From the NCBI GenBank assembly GCA_017453085.1, contig JAFTKV010000250.1, positions 1-9,664 on the forward strand: a DNA stretch of 9,664 nt, written 5' to 3'. The position numbers and the translations under genes are program-made. Positions 1-6,126 of the stretch are shown here, piece by piece. The stretch's first letter is position 1; every line of letters starts with the position of its first letter. The DNA comes from Clostridia bacterium (lineage in GTDB: Bacteria; Bacillota; Clostridia; Oscillospirales; CAG-272). Under the pieces are notes generated by a model that saw nothing but the letters and a program-made list of their open reading frames with translations, made no database searches and was not told the DNA's origin.

Positions 1-700
1 CAAAATTGGCCTTCTTTGCAGTTGCGGGAGCGCTTACCTTATCCACCGCCTCAACGGGCTGGTTCTTCAGAGCTGCGCGCATACCCTCCAGAATGGCAAC
101 GAAGCCTGCGCCGCCTGCGTCCACCACGTTTGCCTGCTTGAGCACGGGCAGCATCTCGGGAGTTTCCTCCAGAGTGTGCTCGGCAACCTCGACCATATAG
201 TCGAATAGGTTGTCAACCTCGTACTCGCGGTTGGAGGCATGCTCCAGAGCAGTTTCTACGCTGGCACGCATTACGGTGAGGATAGTACCCTCGGTAGGAT
301 GCTGTACAGCCTTGTAAGCCTCGGCGACACCCATCTCAAACGCCTGCAGGATATCTACGGAATTAACCGAATCCTTGCCGGCAAAGCCCTTTGCGATACC
401 GCGGAAGAACAGCGACAGAATGACGCCGGAATTACCGCGTGCAGCACGAAGCAGGCTGGATGCAACCTTGTCCGCACACTCGGAGATAGAGCCGCTGTAA
501 TCAGCCAGCTCTGCCGCGGGAGACATGGTCATACTCATGTTGATACCGGTATCACCGTCGGGGACGGGGAATACGTTGAGTTCGTTGATTGCTTCTTTTT
601 GATTGTGAATGGAATTTGCGGCGGATACCACCATGCTAGCATAGGTGGCGCCATCAATAGTGACAGGGGACGCTTCTTTTACGTTCTGCTCGTCTTTCAT
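1..700 (-). CDS. fakA: FakA/YloV-type fatty acid kinase catalytic subunit, N-terminal part (cut by window edge)
   Basis: FakA phosphorylates fatty acids bound to a FakB (DegV-family) carrier, giving acyl-phosphate for phospholipid synthesis in the cytoplasm. The visible 233 residues cover the DhaL/DAK2 nucleotide-binding domain. NVFPVPDGDTGINM lies at residues 42-55, and its aspartates (D48, D50) are the Mg-ATP ligands of this family. ARGNSGVILS is at 87-96, HPTEGTILTV at 134-143 and VDAGGAGF at 193-200. An alanine/lysine-rich stretch near residue 225 begins the linker to the middle and C-terminal domains, which lie beyond the left edge; the family is usually about 550 residues. The start ATG (700-698) is fixed by AAAGGAG at 715-709, 8 nt upstream. 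The gene has its own strong promoter but sits directly downstream of a DegV-family gene, its expected partner. The family call is secure. The substrate is inferred from family knowledge. Confidence 0.93.
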   Translation of the reverse strand, partial: MKDEQNVKEASPVTIDGATYASMVVSAANSIHNQKEAINELNVFPVPDGDTGINMSMTMSPAAELADYSGSISECADKVASSLLRAARGNSGVILSLFFRGIAKGFAGKDSVNSVDILQAFEMGVAEAYKAVQHPTEGTILTVMRASVETALEHASNREYEVDNLFDYMVEVAEHTLEETPEMLPVLKQANVVDAGGAGFVAILEGMRAALKNQPVEAVDKVSAPATAKKANF

Positions 701-730
701 GGATATAACTCCTTTAGATCATTATTCACA

Positions 731-766
731 CAGAAGTATTTTAGCACAAAAAAACCGTTTTGTCAA
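731..766 (-). promoter_or_regulatory. Near-consensus sigma-70/SigA promoter for fakA
   Basis: On the minus strand, TTGACA (766-761) is followed by a 17-nt spacer and TAAAAT (743-738). The spacer ends in TGC (746-744), which makes an extended -10. The start of transcription should fall near 731, giving a leader of about 30 nt before the fakA ATG at 700. The promoter lies in the 96-nt gap after the DegV gene, so fakA can be transcribed independently of the upstream operon. I see no clear terminator in this gap, so read-through from the DegV operon is also possible. Confidence 0.85.
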
Positions 767-796
767 GCCCTTCCGATAGTTTACTGCTCAACATTT

Positions 797-1675
797 TCAA
801 TAATTCGCATTTTTCGACCGAAAAACCGCTCCAACGACCTTCGGACCGGCGTGAGAAGCGATGATCGAGCCGATTTCCGTGCGCAAAACGGGGGCATATC
901 CCAGTGCATCGGACAAAAGCTCTGCCAAACGGTCGCCGTCGGCGGGGTTGTTTCCGTTCAAAATGATGTAGGGAGTGCCGGGTTCAATCTCGGCCAGCAC
1001 CTTTTCGGTGATCTTGGGGATCAGCTTTTTGTCGCCGCGGATCATTTCGCTGTTGTCGATCTTATGGTCACAGATGCGCATGATGGGCTTGATGCCCAGC
1101 GCCTCTCCCACCACGGCAACAGCTCCGGGGATCCGTCCGGATTTCTTGGCGTATTTGAGGGTGTAGGGGGCAAAATAGATCAGCACGTGGGACAGCCAGT
1201 CACGGATGAAGGCCTCCACCTCATCGGCGGACTTCCCTTCCCTCACCAGCTCTGCCGCCGCTAGCACCGCGTAGCCGTAGCCCATGGTATAGGTGCGGCT
1301 GTCGATCAGGCGTATGCAAAAGTGATCCCGATATTCGGGATGCGCCTCGTAGAACTGCTCTCTGGCCGCCTCTGCGTTGCCGTAAGTGGCGGAAGCGTCC
1401 CGATTGATCAGAGTCACGATCAGATCGGTATAGCCTGCCGCCGCAGCCTCCTCATACAGCTCCGCAAAGCGGAAGACCGTGATCTGGGAGGTAGAGGGCA
1501 GAGAGGCCGCGCTCTCCAGCAGGCGGTAGAACTCCTCGTTGTCAAGATCCACCCGACTCTCGTAGGGCTTCTCATCCAGCAGGAAGCTGTAATTCAGTAC
1601 CGTAATGTCATTTTCCCGCTCCTGCTCCAAGGTAATGTCGGACGCAGAATCGGTGATGAGTTTGATCTTCTCCAT
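797..1675 (-). CDS. DegV family fatty-acid-binding protein (FakB-like)
   Basis: DegV proteins bind one fatty acid in a two-domain EDD fold and present it to FakA. This 292-residue protein has the usual length. It shows the N-terminal KLITDSASD (5-13), PSTSQIT (60-66, the first ligand loop), IDSRTYTMGYG (124-134), LKYAKKSGRI (173-182, matching the family's LxxLxKGGRI), KPIMRI (196-201) and the C-terminal IGSIIASHAGP (268-278) with the conserved His. Some signatures depart from the family: the usual SSxxSGTY loop reads NRDASATY (91-98), and GPG after the His is GPK. I chose the ATG at 1675 because GGAG stands 6 nt upstream of it; an in-frame ATG at 1687 (4 residues longer) has no ribosome binding site. 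The gene lies 24 nt after the dehydratase-like gene, so it is probably the last gene of that operon, with fakA next. Confidence 0.9.
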   Translation of the reverse strand: MEKIKLITDSASDITLEQERENDITVLNYSFLLDEKPYESRVDLDNEEFYRLLESAASLPSTSQITVFRFAELYEEAAAAGYTDLIVTLINRDASATYGNAEAAREQFYEAHPEYRDHFCIRLIDSRTYTMGYGYAVLAAAELVREGKSADEVEAFIRDWLSHVLIYFAPYTLKYAKKSGRIPGAVAVVGEALGIKPIMRICDHKIDNSEMIRGDKKLIPKITEKVLAEIEPGTPYIILNGNNPADGDRLAELLSDALGYAPVLRTEIGSIIASHAGPKVVGAVFRSKNANY

Positions 1676-1681
1676 AGTTGT

Positions 1682-1685
1682 CTCC
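1682..1685 (-). promoter_or_regulatory. Ribosome binding site deciding the DegV start
   Basis: GGAG at 1685-1682 lies 6 nt before the ATG at 1675-1673. Its first G is the last base of an upstream in-frame ATG (1687-1685), which itself has no Shine-Dalgarno sequence. This favours the shorter start, giving MEKIKLITDS, which also matches typical DegV N-termini. Confidence 0.6.
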
Positions 1686-1699
1686 ATATGATTGTTCTG

Positions 1700-2947
1700 T
1701 TACACTTCCCTGTTGGCGTTAGCCAGCATGAGCTTGATGCGGTTTTCCTGGTTGATCTTGGTAGCACCCGGGTCGTAGTCGATGGCAACGATGTTGACGC
1801 CGGGATGATTCTCCTTGATTGGCTTCATCATGCCCTTGCCCATGATATGATTGGGCAGACAACCGAAGGGCTGGGTGCAGACGATGTTGTGGACACCCTG
1901 CTCGATCAGCTCCAGCATCTCGGCGGTGAGGAGCCAGCCCTCGCCCTTCTTTGCGCCCAGACCGATGTAACCCTTGGTGAGGGTGCGGGTGTGGTCGAAG
2001 GGAGTCATGGGGGAGAAGCTGCTGTTTTTCTCGATGATCCGGATCAGATCCTTCTGCTTGTTCAGCAGATACTTGTCCAGAATACGGCAAGCGGTGGCAT
2101 ACAGCTTGCCGGTGCCGTAGAGCTTGTGGTCCACGATGCCGTTGTAGACGCAGTACAGGAGGAAGTCCATCAGACCGGGCAGTACCACCTCGGCGTTCTC
2201 GGACACCAGAAAATCCTCCAGATGGTTGTTGCCCAGCGGAGAGAACTTCACGAAGATCTCGCCTACGATGCCCACCCGCACCTTATTGCGGGGGCCGCGC
2301 TCGATGGCGTCGAAATCCTTCAGGATCTCCACGTATGTCTTTTTGATGGTCTTGTAGGGGATCCGCTTTTTGGCCATCAGATCGGCCAGCTTCTCGGTCC
2401 ATCGGTCGCACAGCGCCTGGGAGGTGCCGGGCACCTTCTCGTAGGAGCGCACCTGATTGTGCAGGAGCATCATCAGATCGCCCAGCAGCACGCCGTGCAC
2501 CGCCTTGATCAGCATAGGGATCGTCAGCTTGAAGCCGGGATTCTTTTCAAGGCCCGAGAAGTTCAGGGACAGAACTGGAATGTAATCGTAGCCCGCCTTG
2601 GCAAGTGCCTTGCGCAGGAGGGAGAGATAGTTGGATGCTCGGCATCCGCCGCCGGTCTGGGTGATCAGCAGAGCCACCTTGTGAGGATCGTAGGCTCCGC
2701 TGTTCAGGGCGTCGATGAACTGCCCGATGACCAGCAGTGCGGGATAGCAGGTATCGTTGTGGACGTAGCGAAGCCCGCACTGCTTCACTTCGTCGCCCAT
2801 ATTCTCCAGCAACACCGTCTTGTAACCGTTGTGGTTGAAGATGGACTGGATGATCTTGAAATGCATGGGCAGCATCGTGGGAATCAGAATGGTGTATTCC
2901 CGCTTCATTTCTTCGGTGAAAATGATCCGTTCAACGCGCGCGGACAT
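1700..2947 (-). CDS. 2-hydroxyacyl-CoA dehydratase-like protein (C-terminal module of the giant activase/dehydratase family, as a separate gene)
   Basis: This 415-residue protein matches the end portion of the large 'acyl-CoA dehydratase activase-related' proteins and is related to the HgdA/HgdB dehydratase fold, which binds Fe-S clusters. Cysteines fall in family-like positions: KQCGLRYVHNDTCYPA (55-70; C57, C67), TGGGCRASNY (98-107; C102) and VCTQPFGCLPNHIMGKG (356-372; C357, C363). The C-terminus carries NIVAIDYDPGAT (385-396) and NQENRIKLML (399-408), typical of this family in my recollection. There is no signal peptide or membrane segment. The start is the ATG at 2947, in a TGATG overlap with the preceding stop and 7 nt after GGAGG; an in-frame TTG at 2950 is less likely. 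By family analogy it would act on a substrate using electrons passed by an ATP-driven activase, encoded just upstream. The substrate is unknown. The HgdA/HgdB relation is clear in pattern but enzymatic activity is not shown. Confidence 0.85.
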   Translation of the reverse strand: MSARVERIIFTEEMKREYTILIPTMLPMHFKIIQSIFNHNGYKTVLLENMGDEVKQCGLRYVHNDTCYPALLVIGQFIDALNSGAYDPHKVALLITQTGGGCRASNYLSLLRKALAKAGYDYIPVLSLNFSGLEKNPGFKLTIPMLIKAVHGVLLGDLMMLLHNQVRSYEKVPGTSQALCDRWTEKLADLMAKKRIPYKTIKKTYVEILKDFDAIERGPRNKVRVGIVGEIFVKFSPLGNNHLEDFLVSENAEVVLPGLMDFLLYCVYNGIVDHKLYGTGKLYATACRILDKYLLNKQKDLIRIIEKNSSFSPMTPFDHTRTLTKGYIGLGAKKGEGWLLTAEMLELIEQGVHNIVCTQPFGCLPNHIMGKGMMKPIKENHPGVNIVAIDYDPGATKINQENRIKLMLANANREV

Positions 2948-2960
2948 CAAATCACCTCCT
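2945..2960 (-). promoter_or_regulatory. Translational coupling junction (strong ribosome binding site plus TGATG overlap)
   Basis: AGGAGGTGAT at 2960-2951 is a nearly perfect anti-16S match inside the last codons of the upstream gene. The stop TGA (2949-2947) and the next start ATG (2947-2945) share one base. This arrangement normally gives coupled translation in a set ratio, which fits two subunits of one complex. It also shows that the gene boundary is a functional junction and not a random frameshift. Confidence 0.8.
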
Positions 2961-5900
2961 CAGATGTAGTCAGATCGGGATTCTGCTCGGTCTGCTCCAG
3001 CGCGCCCAGCAGAGAGCGCAGACGGATGGTGACTGCGCCCAGATTGGTGATCTCGTCGATCTTGATCTGGGTGTAGAGCTTGCCCTTTTCCTCCAGAATC
3101 GCACGCACCTCGTCGGTGGTGATGGCGTCCAGACCGCAGCCGAAGGAGACCAGCTGCACCAGATTCACGTCGGGATTCTTGCAGGCGTACTCCGCACAGC
3201 CATAGAGTCGGGCGTGGTAGGTCCACTGGTTGAGCACGTCCACATCGGCAGGCTTCAGGAGCGTGTCGATGCTGTCCTCGGTGACCACCGCAAAGCCCAG
3301 ATTGGTGGCCAGCTTGTCGATGCCGTGACCAACCTCGGGGTCGATGTGATAGGGTCTGCCCGCCAGGATCATGATCTTATAGCCGTTTTCTCTGGCAAAT
3401 GCCACGGCGCGCTCGCCCTCCCGACGGATGTCGGCCATCCACTCGGTGTAAGCGGCACGGCCTGCCACCACTGCGGAGATCATCTGCTTTTTGGAGAACT
3501 CGATGCCCATCTCGTCCTTGAAGACCTGGCAAAGCTCGGCAGACAGCTCCTTGTCGGAGTTGATATTCAGATACGGATAGAGGAATTTCGTGTTTTGGAT
3601 GCTGTCCATGTTGTGAGACAGCAGCTCGGAGTAGTAGGCCACCACGGGACAGTTGTAGTGGTTGTCTGCGACCTTTTCATCCATATTATAAGAGAGGCAG
3701 GGATAGAAGATCACGTCCACACCCTTCTCTACCAGCGTCTCCATATGACCGTGCATCAGCTTAGCGGGATAGCAGGCGGTATCCGAGGGGATGGAATACT
3801 GCCCCTTGGCGTACAGTCTGCGGTTGCCAAAGCCGGAGGTGATCACGTGGAAACCCAGCTTTTCGAAGATCGTCTTCCAGAAGGGAGCCAGCTCGTACAT
3901 TCCCAGTGCCAACGGCAGACCGATGGTGAGCTTCTCGCCCTTGTCCTCCATACTGCCTGCGATGGCGGCGAACTTGTCCCGCTTGTAGGCGTGGAGATTG
4001 GGCAGCGCACGGCTTTCGTCCACCTTCAGTCCTGCGCCCTTCTCGCACTTATTGCCCGAGATGTACTTTTCACCGCCGCTGAAGGTATTGATGGTCAGGC
4101 GGCAATGATTGGTGCAGGCGTGACAGGTGACTGCCTTGGTGGTATGCGTAAATTTCTGCAATGCCTCAGGAGTGAGCAGACCGCTCTCCGCCTTTTTCTG
4201 CTGCTTGGCGTAGAGGGCGGCACCGTAAGCACCCATCAGACCCGCAATGGTGGGACGGGTAACGTGATGGCCGATCTCCAGCTCAAAGGAGCGAAGCACC
4301 GCGTCGTTCAGGAAGGTTCCGCCCTGCACCACGATGTTCTCGCCCAGATCCTCTGCGGAGGAGGCGCGGATGACCTTATAAATTGCGTTCTTGACCACGC
4401 TCATGGACAGGCCTGCGGAAATGTCCTCCACCGATGCGCCGTCCTTCTGTGCCTCCTTGACCGAGGAGTTCATAAACACGGTACAGCGGGAGCCCAGATC
4501 CACGGGAGCCTTGGCCATCAGACCCAGATTGCTGAACTCGCCGATCTCGTAGTTCATGGATCTGGCGAAGGTCTCCACGAAGGAGCCGCAGCCCGAGGAA
4601 CAGGCCTCGTTGAGCATGATGGAGTCGATGGCACCGGAGCGGATCTTGAAGCACTTGATGTCCTGTCCGCCGATGTCCAGGATGAAGTCCACCTTGGGAT
4701 CGTAATATTTAGCGGCAGTAAAGTGGGCGATGGTCTCTACCAGACCGTGATCCACGTGGAAGGCGTGACGGATCAGCTCCTCCCCGTAGCCTGTGACGGC
4801 GGAGCCTGCGATCGTGATATGATCGCCGCAGATATCATAGATCTCGCCCAGCTGTTCCCGAACGATCTCCACGGGATTCCCCTGATTGGAGTGATAATAT
4901 TCGTAAAGAATGCCGCAATCCTCGGAGATCAGCACCAGCTTGGTGGTGGTGGAGCCGCAGTCGATGCCCAGATAGGCGTTGCCCGAGTATGTAGCGGGAT
5001 CGATCTTGCGGGAGGACGCCCTGGAATGGCGCTTGCGGAACACGGCCAGCTCCGCCTCGGTCTTGAACAGAGGAGGAAGATGCGCACGGGACACCTTGAT
5101 GTTGGTAGCACTCTCCAGCTTGCTCACCAGCTCGTCGTAGGTGAACACGCTTGCCTGTCCCGATGCGTACAGCGCCGCACCGATGGCAACTGCCAGACGG
5201 GCGTATTCGGGGAAGACGGCGTCCTCCTCGGAGAGCTTGAGAGCATCCACGAAGGCGTTCTGCAGTCCTTTATTGAAGGAGAGAGGACCGCCCAGAAACA
5301 TGACCTTGCCCTCGATGCGTCTGCCCTGTGCCAGACCTGCGATGGTCTGATTCACCACGGCAGCGTAAATGGAAGCGGCAATATCGGCCTTGGATGCGCC
5401 CTGATTGAGTAGAGGCTGGATATCCGACTTGGCAAACACGCCGCAACGGGAAGCAATGGGATAGATCCGCTTATGCAGAAGAGAAAGCGCGTCCATTTCG
5501 TCGCCGGTGAGGTTCATCAGGGTGGCCATCTGGTCGATGAATGCGCCCGTGCCGCCGGCACAGGTGCCGTTCATCCGCTCGTCGGCGCCGCCTTTGAAGA
5601 AGATGACCTTGGCATCCTCGCCGCCCAGCTCGATGACCACCGAGGTGTCGGGCTCCAGACGGCGGACGGTCTCTCCGGTAGCAAAGACCTCCTGTACGAA
5701 GGGAATATCACAAACACGAGCCAGACCCAGACCTGCCGAGCCCGAGATCGCAAGCTTGACGGGGCGATCCACGATGCCCTCCAGACGGCGGACGATCTCC
5801 AGCGTTTTCTGACGCACCTGGGAGAAGTGCCGCTCGTAGGTATCGTACACCACCTCGCCGTCCTTGATGGCGACGATCTTTGCGGTGGTGGAGCCGATGT

Positions 5901-5961
5901 CCACGCCCAGCGTGATATATTCGTTTGACAGATTGCAAGATGCGGGAAGTTTCAGATTCAT
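2947..5961 (-). CDS. Giant BadF/BadG/HgdC-type activase (two ATPase domains) fused to a DUF2229/dehydratase-like region
   Basis: This 1004-residue cytoplasmic protein has, in order: activase domain 1 (about 16-270) with LGVDIGSTTAKIV (18-30), ELGGEDAKV (111-119), CAGGTGAF (134-141) and SRCGVF (171-176); activase domain 2 (about 328-590) with LGIDCGSTTTKLV (331-343), DIGGQDIKC (429-437), CSSGCGSF (454-461) and SRCTVF (491-496); a cysteine cluster CHACTNHC...KC (C613, C616, C620, C639); and a DUF2229/dehydratase-like region (about 678-990) with SDTACYPAKLMHGH (726-739), YPC (753-755) and VSFGCGLDA (938-946). Activases of this family are ASKHA-fold ATPases that bind a [4Fe-4S] cluster and drive low-potential electrons into a dehydratase or reductase. 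The ATG at 5961 was chosen over a TTG at 6042; AAGGA at 5977-5973 is a modest binding site 11 nt upstream. It is the first gene of a three-gene operon. Family and domains are secure; the substrate is unknown. Confidence 0.92.
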   Translation of the reverse strand: MNLKLPASCNLSNEYITLGVDIGSTTAKIVAIKDGEVVYDTYERHFSQVRQKTLEIVRRLEGIVDRPVKLAISGSAGLGLARVCDIPFVQEVFATGETVRRLEPDTSVVIELGGEDAKVIFFKGGADERMNGTCAGGTGAFIDQMATLMNLTGDEMDALSLLHKRIYPIASRCGVFAKSDIQPLLNQGASKADIAASIYAAVVNQTIAGLAQGRRIEGKVMFLGGPLSFNKGLQNAFVDALKLSEEDAVFPEYARLAVAIGAALYASGQASVFTYDELVSKLESATNIKVSRAHLPPLFKTEAELAVFRKRHSRASSRKIDPATYSGNAYLGIDCGSTTTKLVLISEDCGILYEYYHSNQGNPVEIVREQLGEIYDICGDHITIAGSAVTGYGEELIRHAFHVDHGLVETIAHFTAAKYYDPKVDFILDIGGQDIKCFKIRSGAIDSIMLNEACSSGCGSFVETFARSMNYEIGEFSNLGLMAKAPVDLGSRCTVFMNSSVKEAQKDGASVEDISAGLSMSVVKNAIYKVIRASSAEDLGENIVVQGGTFLNDAVLRSFELEIGHHVTRPTIAGLMGAYGAALYAKQQKKAESGLLTPEALQKFTHTTKAVTCHACTNHCRLTINTFSGGEKYISGNKCEKGAGLKVDESRALPNLHAYKRDKFAAIAGSMEDKGEKLTIGLPLALGMYELAPFWKTIFEKLGFHVITSGFGNRRLYAKGQYSIPSDTACYPAKLMHGHMETLVEKGVDVIFYPCLSYNMDEKVADNHYNCPVVAYYSELLSHNMDSIQNTKFLYPYLNINSDKELSAELCQVFKDEMGIEFSKKQMISAVVAGRAAYTEWMADIRREGERAVAFARENGYKIMILAGRPYHIDPEVGHGIDKLATNLGFAVVTEDSIDTLLKPADVDVLNQWTYHARLYGCAEYACKNPDVNLVQLVSFGCGLDAITTDEVRAILEEKGKLYTQIKIDEITNLGAVTIRLRSLLGALEQTEQNPDLTTSEEVI

Positions 5962-5994
5962 AGATTTACCGATCCTTGTTGAATTTCGGAAAAT

Positions 5995-6090
5995 GTCTGC
6001 CTCTATGCGAACTTTTGAGGGGACGTCTTTCAGCCCCCTCAAAAATAGTGCGAATCGTGTCGTTTTTTGCCATTTTTTAGATAAGCAGAC
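5995..6090 (-). promoter_or_regulatory. Structured 5' leader of the activase operon
   Basis: The minus-strand leader can fold into a closing helix of 8 pairs, GTCTGCTT (6090-6083) with AGGCAGAC (6002-5995), including one G-U pair. Inside it is a perfect 10-bp hairpin, TTTTGAGGGG (6044-6035) with CCCCTCAAAA (6022-6013), separated by a 12-nt loop. No U-run follows the hairpin, so it is not a standard terminator. TTCGCA occurs on both sides of the hairpin (6054-6049 and 6011-6006). I do not recognise it as a known riboswitch class. Function is unassigned; the pairing is what the sequence shows. Confidence 0.45.
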
Positions 6091-6096
6091 TGATAC

Positions 6097-6112
6097 GTAT
6101 ACGATTATAGCA
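6097..6112 (-). promoter_or_regulatory. Extended -10 promoter for the activase-dehydratase-DegV operon
   Basis: TGCTATAAT lies at 6112-6104 on the minus strand: a perfect -10 hexamer (6109-6104) with the extended TGN element. No good -35 sits at the normal distance. A TTGACA at 6149-6144 is 34 nt away, too far to be its partner. Transcription would begin near 6097 and give a leader of about 135 nt before the ATG at 5961. The promoter begins just after the DAHP synthase stop codon. Overlapping palindromes ATACGTAT (6093-6100) and CGTATACG (6096-6103) cover the expected start of transcription. Confidence 0.6.
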
Positions 6113-6126
6113 CGCGAATATGAACT

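Noticed and set aside
239..1264. 341-codon open frame on the plus strand
   Set aside because: It runs antisense through FakA, its promoter and DegV, so it is a mirror frame and not a gene.
1322..3076. 584-codon open frame on the plus strand
   Set aside because: It is antisense to the DegV and dehydratase-like genes and runs across both gene boundaries. It shows low-complexity Leu/Val/Gln/His composition and no domain.
3214..5412. 732-codon open frame on the plus strand
   Set aside because: It lies antisense to the activase gene, whose domains and motifs are unmistakable. It has no recognisable motif, and the frame is open because of the codon bias of the real gene.
6013..6044. Leader hairpin as a transcription terminator of aroF
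   Set aside because: No U-run follows the stem on the minus strand, and the hairpin lies downstream of the operon promoter.
6006..6054. TTCGCA repeats flanking the leader hairpin as target-site duplications of a small mobile element
   Set aside because: Six bases is too short to be convincing, the enclosed segment is under 40 nt, and no terminal repeats typical of an element are present.
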